From NCBI GenBank assembly GCA_015039315.1, contig WIDE01000055.1, positions 128,621-192,620 of the forward strand: DNA of 64,000 nt. The letters run 5' to 3'. The stretch comes from Clavulina sp. PMI_390. Its lineage: Eukaryota > Basidiomycota > Agaricomycetes > Cantharellales > Hydnaceae. The notes below the pieces were generated by a model. The model did no database searches. It had not been told where the DNA came from and saw nothing but the letters and a program-made list of their open reading frames with translations. Of the stretch, positions 33,090-44,760 are shown piece after piece (the stretch's first letter is position 1; each line of letters starts with the position of its first letter). The translations under genes and the position numbers were made by a program.

Positions 33090-33926
33090 ATTATCGCAGA
33101 AAATCTTCGGGTGGTTCTAGAGAGCAGGGGGGTTTTTTCCTTCTAGTAGGAGAGACTGCTTGAAGTGAGAGAGAGGAGAAAGGATGGAGCGCGAACATCC
33201 GAGCCAAATAAGGAAGGAGAGTTTGGTCATGTGGCCACCGAGAGCCCTGGCTAATCGTCCAGCAATAATACTAACTACCACTCATGACCACGGCCCTGCA
33301 GTTGGTCCACTGACCATTGCAGTGCATAGCGAAACTTGGTCATGCGTCATATTATGAGTTATGGGACAATAAGCTGAACCATCTCGAAGATGTTGGTTGT
33401 CTGCATTGAGACATGTTCGCCTGTTCAGACTTTTGGGAAGGTCTACCTAGCCCGTCATGTCTTATGCTCGTTCAGTCACAAAAAGTATCTACCTGTGAGA
33501 TAAGTGCTCGGATTCTCGCTGAAGACGGCATGGAGAAGTGAGAAACGGCTGATACTATGTGACGGCCCATCATGGCACGCTTTACAACGTCAAGACTTGA
33601 TGGTGAGTTAATCCCGTCAATATGAATGTCTGGCTGTACCAATTTGCTTCCGCTAACGAAATCCCTCCCTTTGATTACCTTGTTTATTTGCATATGATTG
33701 CACTCTCGAGGAACGTCACCTTTGTTCTCATCTCGACAAAGTCCATTGTCAATGTCTTTGTCCAGCGTCCCCAGACCACCGGGAGTTCCCTAGAGTCACA
33801 CCATAAGAGCTTTGTGATTCTGTCTTCTTGCACTGACCTCTTCGAACCACCGCAACCTTACCCCCGACGTGTATACGCCACACTTTTGCCTTCTAAGCTA
33901 CACCACCTACCAGCACTCAATTCAGC
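33090..33926. promoter_or_regulatory. Divergent intergenic region, aminotransferase (-) and coiled-coil protein (+)
   Basis: 837 bases between divergent start codons. The last 150 bases before 33927 are pyrimidine-rich on the plus strand, as is common for fungal core promoters. No TATA or repeated element found. Confidence 0.4.
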
Positions 33927-36527
33927 ATGAATTCCCAGTATTCTTTGATGTCCATCGACGGCCCGTCGTTCTGTAACCCCACGGTAAACATGGCCCCTTA
34001 CAACACAGTCCCTAATGCTACCGGCGAGCTTGCTGGCATGCTCCCGAATGAACCTGCCCCATCCACTCACGGAGGCTCGTTTACTGACGGGCTCTCTGGG
34101 ATGCCTGGAACGTTCCCAACTACCAAAATGTACCCTTTGCATTATCACAACCACAATCAACACCAACATCCAGAACTCTGCATCCCACCAACCAACCCAT
34201 CTCCTCCAGCCGAGCCCGTTCCTCTCACCCCTCGCCGTGGTCGTAAATCCAGTGGCGACAAGTCTGGTGGCAATAGTGACAAAGAGGCTTATGATGAGCA
34301 TGGCATCGGTCCTGCTCGGCATAATCGACAGGAACGTCGTCGTCAGCGGCCGACACCACTTAGCGCCAAGCCAGTGTACAATCGCCAGCATTCAGGTCAG
34401 GCCCCCTTCAAGGCCCAATCATATGCCACTACAGGCTCCTCGATTCGCAAGCCTCGAACTGGTACGTCCCATTATTGTGTTTATGACCTCCACCTCTGCC
34501 TGAATCCCATACGTATTTTACGCCTATTTCCGCGATCGATTGTAGTTGATGTTCCCAAGACAGCTGCAGATCCCCGCGCTGTGAAAAGCGCCCCTTCTGT
34601 GGAGTTCGAATCATTCTCTTTCTCAAAAGACAAACGGCCATCAGGAGCTACATCAGACGCCAATCGACGCGCTGCTCAGGCCAAACGGATGATTGAAGAG
34701 GTAGCTGACGAGGACGGGCCTGCTGCTCGCCCCTACAAGTTCAACCTGGGCAACAAGTTTCCCCCTCAGAAGAGCTTCTCTTCTCTCACTTCTTGCAACT
34801 CGTTCACGTCGTTCACTTCTTTGGCCACATCTGCCTCGCTCATATCTAACGCTACCAGCTTGACCTCCATTTTCGACACGCTGGTCACTCCCACTCAGAC
34901 GACCTTCCCAGCAAATGTCTCCTCTATCCCTGGTGATGCTGATGTCCAGTACGCTCGCCTCCTTAGTGAATGCGAGGCCGCTGAAGCCGAGGCTGCCGCC
35001 GCGGTCGACAAATCCAAACGCACTCAAGACGCTTTCAATCGCTTCCTCCATCGTAAAGCTCACCAGGTCAAGGAACTCGCTGCGCGCACCAAGCACGAGG
35101 ATCGCCGCACTACGCGCTCCTCCTCTCAAGCTGCTCGCTCTGGCTCTGGTTTTACTAGCCAAACTCGCGAGACCTACACCACTGCTGCTCGTTCCGCTCA
35201 TGGAGCTGATAAGCACCAGCGCTCAAAGGTCGAAGTTGCCGCCAAGAAAGCTCGCCAAGATGCCGAGCGCCTCGAACGTGCTCGACGGGCCAGCCAGCGC
35301 CGCGAGCTCGATCACAAGACTACCAAGTTACAGAGAGAGGCCGATGACGCACGCGCGGAGTCCCTTGCTAGAGAGCAATCCGCAGCGAACAAACGTGCTG
35401 CACTCCAGGCCAGCCGCGCTGAGCGCATCCGCCAGTTCGACCAGCGTGTCGAAGAGGCTGGCTTAGATCACGATCGCGCTCAGGCACAAGCGGAGATGGC
35501 GGCGCTTGTTCAGGAGCGCGCGCAGCTCGTCGAGGAGCAGACGCGGCTTGCTGAAGACCGAGCACGTATCGAATCCGAAGTCGCGGCGTGGATTCAAGCT
35601 GCTCAGCAAGCCAATGCCGCTTTTGAGGCGACGAAGAAGGCTGAGCTCGAACATGTGTACGGAGAGCTAGCTGCTGCTGATGCGGCGCGCATCGCTGAAC
35701 TCGAAGGGCAAGTCCTCGACTACTATGCGCGTGCAGAGCAAGAAATGTCACAGCGATTGTCCCAGGAGCGTGCTACCTTCGAGACGAAAGTACAAGAGGC
35801 TGTGGACGCTGAGCTGAGGCGAAGGCAGGTGCAAGAGGAGCATGAGAGGAGGGAGAGGGATGCCATGGCAAGAGAAGAGAGCCAAAGGATGGCATTTGAG
35901 GAGGCGGAGCGCACTCGGCGTGAGCAAGCTGAAGCCCAGTGGCGGGAGCATATGGCTGGGCAGCAACAGCAACAGCAGGCGGCCGCTGAAGAACGCGCAC
36001 GCCGCGAAGCGGAAGAGAGGGCGCGTGAGGAAGAGAGGGCTCGCCAGCAACAAGAATATCAGCAGCGGCAGCAAGCTCGCCAACGACAGTATCGAAGGCG
36101 CCGCGATTCCGCTGAGGTTCTCGCCAAGGCTCGCTCCAGGTTCGAGAGCGCTTTCGAGCTCCTCGCGGCAAATCCTGCTGTTCATCGTGATTCTTGGTCT
36201 GAGTATGTCGAGCGTTGGCACGGCATGCTCACCTCGAAATCCGGTACGATTGTCCCCCTTCGCGAATTTCCTTGGCCATGTCGACCTCGAGGCTCGTTCA
36301 CGCTTGATGATGAGGAGATCATCTATCTCCCCGACCTCATCTCTCCTCAACAAATCGCCCAGTTCTACAGCGTTGGCGGTACTCACAGCCTCAAACGAGC
36401 AAGCCTGCACTTCCATCCTGACAAAATCACACGAGTCCTCCATCGGGTTGCCCCAGAGCACCGTGAGTGGTTCGTCGAGGCGAGTACGGCAATTCAGCGC
36501 AAGATCAATTTGGCGATGGTTCTTTAG
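33927..36527 (+). CDS. Coiled-coil protein with C-terminal HPD (J-like) segment
   Basis: Exons 33927-34461 and 34546-36527; 838 residues. The N-terminus is disordered (His/Pro/Ser-rich). From about residue 320 to 690 there is a long highly charged coiled coil rich in Ala, Glu, Arg and Gln (EEHERRERDAMAREE; EERARREAEERAREEERAR), with a poly-Gln run. The C-terminus is a compact domain: ANPAVHRDSWSEYVERWHGM, then SLKRASLHFHPDKITRVLH and EHREWFVEASTAIQRKINL. HPDK is the catalytic tripeptide context of J domains, and fungal proteins with a long coiled coil and this ending exist; its co-chaperone activity is inferred. The 84-nt intron (34462-34545) has no stop and is a multiple of three, so the unspliced frame is also open. 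A 3' UTR intron is likely (36554-36602). Confidence 0.8.
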   Translation: MNSQYSLMSIDGPSFCNPTVNMAPYNTVPNATGELAGMLPNEPAPSTHGGSFTDGLSGMPGTFPTTKMYPLHYHNHNQHQHPELCIPPTNPSPPAEPVPLTPRRGRKSSGDKSGGNSDKEAYDEHGIGPARHNRQERRRQRPTPLSAKPVYNRQHSGQAPFKAQSYATTGSSIRKPRTGTSHYCVYDLHLCLNPIRILRLFPRSIVVDVPKTAADPRAVKSAPSVEFESFSFSKDKRPSGATSDANRRAAQAKRMIEEVADEDGPAARPYKFNLGNKFPPQKSFSSLTSCNSFTSFTSLATSASLISNATSLTSIFDTLVTPTQTTFPANVSSIPGDADVQYARLLSECEAAEAEAAAAVDKSKRTQDAFNRFLHRKAHQVKELAARTKHEDRRTTRSSSQAARSGSGFTSQTRETYTTAARSAHGADKHQRSKVEVAAKKARQDAERLERARRASQRRELDHKTTKLQREADDARAESLAREQSAANKRAALQASRAERIRQFDQRVEEAGLDHDRAQAQAEMAALVQERAQLVEEQTRLAEDRARIESEVAAWIQAAQQANAAFEATKKAELEHVYGELAAADAARIAELEGQVLDYYARAEQEMSQRLSQERATFETKVQEAVDAELRRRQVQEEHERRERDAMAREESQRMAFEEAERTRREQAEAQWREHMAGQQQQQQAAAEERARREAEERAREEERARQQQEYQQRQQARQRQYRRRRDSAEVLAKARSRFESAFELLAANPAVHRDSWSEYVERWHGMLTSKSGTIVPLREFPWPCRPRGSFTLDDEEIIYLPDLISPQQIAQFYSVGGTHSLKRASLHFHPDKITRVLHRVAPEHREWFVEASTAIQRKINLAMVL

Positions 36528-37392
36528 ACGAACATTAGATGCAGTTTCCATGGGTATGTTTCTACTTTCTATACGCTAGACAATGTGACTAACTCTTCGC
36601 AGAAGCCGAGTATCCTCTTTATCTCTGTGTATTTTTCCTGTTCATCCAGAGTCTCTCATTCGTCATCATTACTCTTATTGCCACCCCCCAGTCATTCAAG
36701 AGGTATGTTTTTGTCGACGTAACTACTTCACTCTCCTTGTCGGTCTTTTTTTCATCCCAAATGTATACCCTTCCACTCCCTTCAATGGATAATCGTCCTG
36801 CGTACCCTATTCTGAATGCTTTTGCGGGGATTATGACCATCTATAGCGTATAGCACACCACACCCCAGCATACGGTACTCAGTTGGCTTGATGCTCTTGC
36901 AATCCCATGGATATTAAGATTTGCAGTGACGATGGCGTTCAAGCTTTGCAGCCACTTGAATCAACCAGTAGCCGCCACAAGCCCTGTCAACATTATTTGC
37001 TCCCACTCCCAGCTTATTCTTGAGGAACAAAGGAATGAATGGGTACCAGTTGTACATATGATGCTCCCTACTGGGAAGCTCTGATTGGGGCAGTGAAACA
37101 GACGTAGAAGAAGCCCATCACACAGACCGCGTTCTATGAAAGGGCAGCGCACAGGGTCTTACCAGCCAGCTGGTACCGGCATGCTAAAACCGAGCAAAAA
37201 CACTTGAACAGATTTGCCATCGACGATCAATATTGCTATATTTGGCGACGTTCCCGTGCACCTCTAAGATAGGCTTTCAAGTGCATCGCTTGGTGCCAAC
37301 AACCAAACCGTCATCTGGCTCTGGGTTGCTGAGGGCTGGCTCCGCTGGGCGCACCAAGGGCAAAAGTGAGCTGAGGCTTGGTCCCTTGAGAG
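36528..37392. other. Intergenic with a likely 3' UTR intron
   Basis: About 865 bases. GTATGT at 36554 and an AG at 36602 outline a 49-nt intron just after the stop of the coiled-coil gene. From 36691 a stretch resembles sequence after the regulator gene at 39786 (TCAAGAGGTAT...). No gene was seen. Confidence 0.4.
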
Positions 37393-39530
37393 ATGTCAGA
37401 ACCGAACACAGGGAACGCATGTTCGCGATGTCGAATACAAAAAATGGTGCGTCATCTGATCGGACACTAGTTGTGTTCCAAGTTGGCTTCACCATCACTC
37501 CTCGAAGCCTTATTTCTCGACTACTCTTCTCTAATGGCTCCCTGTGCGAATGCTAACTGACATGGCCAATGTTGTAGAAATGTGACCGTGCCAAGCCCCA
37601 CTGTTCTCGTTGCACTCACCTCCAGAAAGAATGTAGCTATCCTACTGGTGTGACCAAACGGTCTCGGAGACCTGCGACAGAGATTCTCCAAGAGCGCGTC
37701 CTGGAACTGGAGTTGCTCCTCCACAGAGCAACGCTGCCTTCCACATACAACCTCGCTTTGGCGTCTGAGAAACTCCTTCAAAGGACCAGACGTCTAGGGC
37801 GCATGCCTAGTCCCCGACCACAATTCGAAATGGCGGACTCGCCATCGGTCACTTCTGACCCTGCAATAAGTGAAGCCCAACAGCAAGATGCCGAGGCCCT
37901 AAGCGCAGGTGATATGATAGAGGATCCTCACGCCGTCCAGAAATTCATTGTGGAGGAGCTGCATTCGCATGACTGGACTCAAATGGATGAGTTACGACCC
38001 TCCCTATCACTTCACTTGTGTGTATATTCTTCGTTCATCAAACAAAGAGCGCAATAACACTGATCACCCTTTTTCACACAGAATCAACCTATTTCTTCCG
38101 CATCGCTCACACTACTATTTCCTCAAGGATGTTTCTTGGTTCAAGACCTGCCTGACTCTCCCGCCCTCCCACCCCAACTCTATTCACCCGTGCCTACTGA
38201 ACGCCTGTTACCTCGGTGCATGTGCCAGCAATGGTGGCGAGTTTCTGACACCATTCAAGCCCCACTTCCTCCGACGCACTCGCCATTTCCTCGAGCATTC
38301 CCTCACGTTCGCCGATCGCATCACCGACTTCTTATGGGCCAGCATCATTCTGGCGGTCTTCTTCGCAAGAGAACGGCGCCTGGTAGAATGTCTCGCAGCA
38401 GTTGAAGGTCTTGGACGCATGGCATTAGCTTGTGGTTTGGACTTCCCCGGTCACTCTGTTGAACGATATGGCAGTCCATATACCATCAACTACCTTCTAC
38501 CACCGCCAAAAGATGATGCGGAAACCGACGACAGGATACGATTGATATATTCGATATATGTTGGAGGTCAAGCTTACACCCTGATATATGGATATCGCCC
38601 AATGATTTCCTACGATGACGTTTGGCCACCACCCATATTAAAAGAAGTTGCTGCTCTCGGAGATCAAGGGAGTGAGGTTCGTTCCGTTCTCGGCGTTAAC
38701 AACGATCATATTCATATCCCCTTATAGGCATCAATGAGTTCGCGGGAGCTCGGGCGTTCAGCTTTGCATTTCATGGTATTAGTGTCAAATACCTTCGAGC
38801 GGGCGATGAAGTTTGCTCGCTTTGTTCTTGGTATGTCATCGGTTCCACTTCCTGTGACCTTGCAGCTCACTGACGGTTTGATTTTCCTAGCGAACAATTC
38901 GTGTGATCTCGAGGAAGAATATCTGGCTATTGAGTCCCAGATCCGCATGCAGCAGGCATCCCTACCTCCGCTTCATGACCTCCATAAACCCCCACTCTCT
39001 GGTGTCCCTGATGCTTCGAGTTCTGATATCGCCCTAGGACACTTCGAACTTTATGGCATTGGTTTGATACTACATAGTTCGTGGGTAACTCGCCGTGCAG
39101 AGTCGAGGGCAAAGATGCTAGAGTGCGTGCAAGGCCTGGTGGATATCTCAACTCATGTTCGAAACTTGAAGCAGTCTCACTTGAGCTTACTAAACATAGT
39201 ACGTGCTATCCTTCTTTTCTGACTTACCGAAACTAACTCTAGCAACTTCGATAGTTTCATATTGTAAACGCGATTCGTATGATCGCTCGTGAGCTTCGGG
39301 CGTCGGGAATGAAAGGAAATGCTGCGCTGTCACTCGGCTACTGCCACTCCATTGAATTGCTGCTTGATTTCCTCGATGATGTGATCATAACTCTTCCAGC
39401 ATGGGGTAGCTACTCTTTTCCCTCTAACTCAACGCGCAGTGCAACTGATGATACCGCTTCTCCCCCAGTTGAAGCACCTGTGGCGGTCAGGGATGCGCTC
39501 ACCGTTGCAGCGGGCTCGCTCTCGACCTGA
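37393..39530 (+). CDS. Zn(II)2Cys6 transcription factor, solitary copy (R1)
   Basis: Seven exons: 37393-37446, 37578-38017, 38082-38676, 38728-38830, 38891-39198, 39255-39405 and 39469-39530; 570 residues. The binuclear zinc cluster is split by intron 1 and complete: Cys10, 13, 20, 27, 30 and 37 in C-x2-C-x6-C-x6-C-x2-C-x6-C (CSRCRIQKMKC, then DRAKPHCSRCTHLQKEC). A linker with a leucine-rich helix (LQERVLELELLLH) follows. The middle region (INLFLPHRSHYYFL; HPNSIHPCLLNACYLGA; FLWASIILAVFFAR; NYLLPPPKDDAE) matches the four regulators at 49.7-60.6 kb. Exons 6 and 7 are 151 and 62 nt, exactly as in them; exons 3-5 differ slightly. Intron 6 (63 nt) is open in frame. It is predicted to bind DNA in the nucleus; targets unknown. 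Confidence 0.88.
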
Positions 39531-40711
39531 TTTGCTGAAAGTCTGTTCGTATGCGGATCTTTGGATGTAGAGAATGTATAAAATTAAAGCTAATTCCTAT
39601 GTTGCATGTTGAGACAATATATAAATATCGATTTGGGGATTTGAGACATGCGGTGTGTATAGCGTGCTTGTGTTCACCAGCAAGGGTAACCACGAGCCCG
39701 CGAACTAACGCAGGTCCTCGCCAAGGCTTCCTTCAGGGTTGAGGGTTCTCTGCACCAGGTTCAGAAGCTGACTCCTGATGTTCCAATCACTCAAGAGGTA
39801 TATTTCCATTGAGGCAATCACTCTGAGGTCTTTTCCGTTTGTCGTTCAATCCAAAATGTATGCTTTCTTATACGCTTGTGCTCAAATCAGTCGTCGAATT
39901 TTCATGTGCTCTCAGCCATAGTGATCTCGCGAGTACCGTGATCCTCCAATAAAGGTGTATCATTATGCACAGTGCACACTCGCCCCCACACGTGTTACTT
40001 AATTAGATGAGAGACCAGAAGAGTGACAATTCATCAGAGAGAGGGACCTGAAATGCGCAGCCTAGATCTTTCTCATGTAAGAGAACTTGATTGCCGCGCT
40101 GAATGAAGCCAAACCGGGGTCGTAGTCTCTCCCACCGTGAAAGCGTGCGGTCGAGGATAGCATGTGATCGTCGATTCGCTGCCTGATCGTCAATCTAAGA
40201 GGCATGCAATCGATCGTTGATGAGATCAATAGCCTCGAGGGATGAACGACAGTTGTGGATAGGCAGCAGCGCGGTTATCTCAGGGGCCTCGAGCAGGGAG
40301 GGAGGGCGGCAAATGGGACTCATTCGAGGAAACAAGAAGTCAACAATTATGACAAAATGGTTTACCGATTACGAATTTCAAGCCCGTGCCCTATGTCATA
40401 AGCTGGGAGGCCGTCGCCATTTATTTGGGGGCCTTGGAACGTGCGGTTGTGGAGCAGGGGCGTGTGAAATAGTCATGTGATTCCAAGCGCTTCCGCGACT
40501 CGGAGTCAAACCTCCCGCTTTCCTTGGACCCCCTCACAGCGTATAAAAGCAGAGAATCCTGCGGATTTTCTCTCTTACCCATCACAGCACCGCCCCCGTC
40601 CCCTCATACCCCTTATCGAAAGACTACAGCTTCTCGTTCATAGAGATTGTCTATACCCCTCGCCGCATCTACCCCTCTCTTCTCTCCACTACACCCTAGA
40701 ACCCTCAAAAG
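39531..40711. other. Intergenic; promoter of the small F-box gene at its right end
   Basis: About 1.18 kb with only short ORFs. 39786-39866 weakly resembles 36691-36780. The right end carries the TATA box described separately and a C/T-rich initiator-like tract (about 40560-40700). Confidence 0.4.
40542..40548 (+). promoter_or_regulatory. TATA box of the small F-box gene
   Basis: TATAAAA lies 170 bp before the start codon at 40712 and is followed by a long C/T-rich tract, the common layout of strongly expressed fungal promoters. Confidence 0.6.
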
Positions 40712-41839
40712 ATGTCCCTTCTCCACGATGTTCTTCGCCCTACTGGCGATGTAGATGCCATGACTTCCCGACTGAAGCAGCTTAGTGTCCCCGACGAGAG
40801 CCCCTCTTCGTCTCGTGGCGCTTCCCCGACTCCTCGCGGAGCCGATTCCTCTGAATCATCCGATGATGACTGGGTGAACGTTGTGAGTTTCTTAAGCCTT
40901 CTCTAGTCATTCGATCCTTCTCGATCCTTCGTCTCTGTTCGATTACTCACCTGTATGTTGACTCGTTTGGCTGACCAACCACAATCATCGACTCCCTCTA
41001 TAAATGCCCCCCTTTCGATCAGGTTTCTGCACCAGGAACTCCCCGCCGACTCATGGCACTCTCTCGTGCCCAATCTCGAAACACCTCCCCCACCCGATCA
41101 GGCGCTCGTTCATCAAACCTGGCGTCCTCGAGACCCATCTCTCGTGCCACCTCTCCCCGTCCACCCAAAGTAAAAGCGCCAGTGAATCCCACGGACCCGT
41201 TCTCCGTGCTCAAGAAAGACTCCAAGCTCATCCTCCGCATTGTCTCCCAACTCTCCGATGTCAAGGATTTGGCAGCTTGCAGTGGTGTGGCATCACACTG
41301 GAGGAACAGTAAACAGCTGAACTACAGTGCGTACAACTCTTCGTGCTGTTTCCCCCTGACCCATGATTCCACATGATCTAACCGCCTCATTTCACTTGTT
41401 AGTGTGGTACCGTACCAATCGTATGCTCGAGCTCGGTTACATTTCCGCACCTTACGGGATGTGGACAGGAAAAGAAGCCAAGGAAAACTGGGTTCGTGCT
41501 CATCACTACGCTCCCCATTCCTTTATCTCATCCTAACTCGTTTGTGTCAATTAGCGCGCCAAGTATATGCGTACCGTTCGTTCACTCGAGGCTGCTGAAT
41601 ACACCTCCACTTCTCGCTATGGGTATTCCACTCCCTCAGCTCCTTCGTCAGGCTACTCCACCCCTCGCTCAATTCGTGAGGAGGCTTGGGCTGCTGAGGC
41701 ACAGGAGGCAGCCACCGACAAGGGCGAGATGCGCCAGATGTACAAGGAGATGGGTGGGCGCAAGGCAAGAGCCAAGGCCAAGGTCGGCATGGGTGGGAAG
41801 GGCAAGGATCGTGGCGGGTGGGGCGAAATTAGCTTCTGA
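40712..41839 (+). CDS. Small F-box-like protein, conserved in basidiomycetes
   Basis: Exons 40712-40882, 41023-41326, 41403-41491 and 41555-41839; 282 residues. The first 90 residues are Ser/Pro/Arg-rich and acidic (SSESSDDDWVNV). The F-box-like helix pair is KKDSKLILRIVSQLSDVKDL, AACSGVASHWRNSKQLNY. Next comes a conserved-looking segment MWYRTNRMLELGYISAPYG, then KEAKENWRAKYMRTVRSLEA. The C-terminus is basic and Gly-rich (GGRKARAKAKVGMGGKGKDR). All exon joins keep frame (phases 0, 1, 0). It is unrelated in sequence to the family A and LRR-type F-box genes and appears single-copy here. The F-box call rests on helix pattern alone, so the link to SCF ligases is moderately sure. Confidence 0.75.
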
Positions 41840-42307
41840 CCAGGTATCTGTCAGCTCCCTTACTCTGCTTGATTGGGACTTGATCCTGGCGATCCTAGTT
41901 CAAACCTTCTGCTGGATCTCACAACTTTTGTTATCTTGCACCCCTCGATCTGTTTATTTCCTTTGAATCGCCTGCTCCTACATGCGCAATGTCTCCTTTT
42001 TCGCCTCACCCCATACATGCCGGTGTTCCACGTCTCCCTTTCCTCAATCACGCTTTCTCTATTTCTCTTTGTGTTTTGTAACATCGTGTAATCTTTCTTC
42101 TTACCACGTCTGTCATCTTTCTCTGTGCTTCAATGTGTTTTTTTTTCGTTTGTGTAGCTTTCTGGCAGCTGGCAATGTTTCAACACGATCCGCGCCTTCT
42201 ATCAAGATCTCTAGACAATTAGATATGTGTGCTCAATGGACTGGATTATTTTACTACTTTATGTGTGACTTTATCCCACTAAGTTCTGTACAAGATGTCG
42301 ATGGAGA
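41840..42307. other. Convergent 3' intergenic region
   Basis: About 468 T-rich bases between the ends of the small F-box gene (+) and family A copy 6 (-). It includes a T-run near 42135. Presumably 3' UTRs; no gene seen. Confidence 0.45.
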
Positions 42308-44145
42308 TCAACTATACTTCAGCATAACAGCTTCAATAGTGTTTTTCTCGCCAGAGCCTGGCCAGTGGGTCATTTGCATGAACCAGGTGCCGGAGCGATG
42401 ACATACACTAGCGGACCCAACCGCCCCGGTCACATCCGGCCCTGAATATTCCAAGACGGGGCGCGAGCCAGACGAATGCTTTTTCGCGAGGGAGACCCTA
42501 ATGAGAGGAGTGGGGTTTGGAGTCGTGTTCGACGATAGAGGAGAGCCCAAGGAGGAATTGGGAGAGAAGAATAAGTCTTGAGGTTCTGGGATGCGAGCGA
42601 GTGGGGCTCGGAGATATACGAAGTGAGGAGGCTCGGATTCCGCGGATAAGATGTAGCGATATTTCCACCCGCGAATCATGGTAAGAGAGTCCTCTATGCA
42701 ATCTTTGCAGACCCCTGTATGGTAATGGAGCAAGGTAGGGACCCCGTCGGGAGAAACCGAGATGTAGACATTGGTAAATAGATCATGGTCGAATAACATG
42801 GCGGTAAAGGTCATGATCGTCTGGCCATTCGAAGTCAAGAATGGATGCTCGTCAGCGTTAATCGCATAGCGGAAGAAGTCAGTCTTCGGAGGATAGTAGT
42901 GAATCTCGGCTGCGGGAGGATCGCCAAGCGGGGAAGGGTTTGCCTTGGAGATTTGCTCTGCAGCGGAGGACGCTGGGAGGAATGTTATTCTGAGCCCATG
43001 TCTAGATAAAGACGAGACAATGTGATAGAAGGCGCCAGATGGGCTCAGCCAAGAGCCGGGGCTCCGCATGTCTCCATGCAGCGACGAGGAAATATGGGGA
43101 TAGTTGCGGATGGAGTCTTCTCGCCAGTTCCAAACGGACGCGAATGGGTGCGTCTCAGATTGAGGAAAGGGATCAAGCTGGTCCTCCCATGCTGCTCGTT
43201 GTTGTTTCACGAGCACATGGTCTCCTGAAAGCAGGATGTCGTACTGTAAAAGGTTCGATACAGGTATGTCACGCTCAGCGACGATGGAAACTGACACAGA
43301 GTTGTCGTTGGTACAATGGAGCCGAAACATAACAGCATGAACTCTGAGGAAATAGATGTGTGAGGGAGGTAATAGGCCTCAGCAGCTAACGCAACAGCAC
43401 TCACAACAAGTTTTCCTCGTCAGCAGGTAGATCGAACCTATCACGATACTGCACTGCAAGGATATGAACCGCTCCATCGACAGAAGAGTATTCATAAGAG
43501 TCGATCTTCAACGGTAAATCGCCCTGTTCTGTAACGTCTCTCAGGGAGCAATATGCAACAGGGCGAATTTGATCGCCAGAAGATGCGCCATGAGAATCCC
43601 AACAACATAAAACATCAGAAGCCGCTATTATCCAACGACCTCCCGGTAGAATCTGAGCGTCCATCATATAGGTTTCGCTAGGCCGAAAGTTCACGACCTC
43701 TCTGTCACTGCCGCTGCCATCTCCATCCGACGGTTGTCCACTGGGGGGAAGGAGACGGAAGGTCAGCTGCTTCGAAGCAGAAGGAGGCTTTTCTGTTCGT
43801 TTGAGCTCCCGCGCATATCGTTCGGAGCGAGTAGCACATCCGATGAGCGCATCAATCGACATGGTTGCTAGGGGGAATGCAGAGTCTGGTATGAGTTCAT
43901 CGAACAGAAGTTGACGCAATAAGACTAGCCAGAGTCTTTTGCTTCTCATTATCACGGACGAAAACTTCTTATTTAACTGTGAACGGACTTTGGTTACGAA
44001 ATGCCTGTGAATCCACAATTGCATCTCTTGCGAGATGATTGCTGCTTACCCACGATAAACGCACAGCAGAAGATATATCAAGCTGTTCCGCAACATATAA
44101 AATGATTTCAATGGGGAAGGCAGTTAGATTTAGTTTCCTCTCCAT
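42308..44145 (-). CDS. Family A F-box protein, copy 6
   Basis: Exons 44145-44050, 43976-43405 and 43343-42308; 567 residues. The F-box is LTAFPIEIILYVAEQLDISS, AVRLSW, then LNKKFSSVIMRSKRLW. Exon 2 has IGCATRSERYARELKR, ILPGGRWIIAASDVLCCWD and a Ser/Asp-rich insert (SDGDGSGSDREV). Exon 3 starts VHAVMFRLHC, with SVSIVAERDIPVSN, FASVWNWREDSIRN, LSPSGAFYHIV, YISVSPDGVPTLLHYHTGVC and the closing VCHRSGTWFMQMTHWPG...AVMLKYS. It forms a distinct subgroup with copy 7 (shared AERDIP and LLHxHTxVCxDC blocks). Intron phases 0 and 2 match the family. Confidence 0.85.
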
Positions 44146-44399
44146 GGTTGCGCTGGATGTTGGTGGATCCTGGCCAAGCAATCAACAACACGAGCTGTCC
44201 ATGCACTTCATGAGCATTTTATTCCCGACAGAGCTCGGGCTTGTACGATAAAAAAGTAAGTGGCGAACATTTGAATTGCCTCGTGACAAATCGCAAGATG
44301 CAGCTTGGATAGTGATTGTGCGGATTTATTGACTTCACGTCAGATTTGTAAGTCTCAGACGAGATGCTTGACTTGAGTCAGGTCAGACCGGCGTAAAGT

Positions 44400-44760
44400 G
44401 TAAGATCGAGCATATTTTATAATGATGAAATCCCGCGCACCGCCACGAAATATAGATTTATGGCTGCCGAGGAAACCCTCAAAATCCGAGAAGTCCTTCT
44501 GACCACCTTACTGGCCACATCCCTGAACGAGGACAAGTGGTCACCCCCCGCCTGTCGTTTCTGCATCGACGCCCCGGTATCGCAGCACTGCGCGGGAAGC
44601 ACCTAGGCGAGAACCGAGATCAATTTCAATGATGGATGAGGCGGGAAGGCTGGAGGAGCCACTTGGAGGGAAGCCCTCTATTGGGAGGTTAGCGTGCGTG
44701 GATCCATGTATCGTGGTTATTATAATGCTGTAACTACACAAAACGAAGATTTTGTTAGCC
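44400..44760 (-). pseudogene. Decayed 3' part of a family A F-box gene
   Basis: Between copies 6 and 7, on the same strand, the last coding segment of a third copy survives. Reading down from 44762: SSLPASSIIEIDLGSRLGAS, RAVLRYRGVDAETTGG, then after a frameshift TCPRSGMWPVRW, a stop, and near 44430-44410 DFIIIKYA. These match PVLEYSGPDVTGAVG, VCHRSGTWFMQM and AVMLKYS of copy 6. At least one frameshift and one internal stop make it non-functional. Nothing of exons 1 and 2 remains. Confidence 0.75.
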
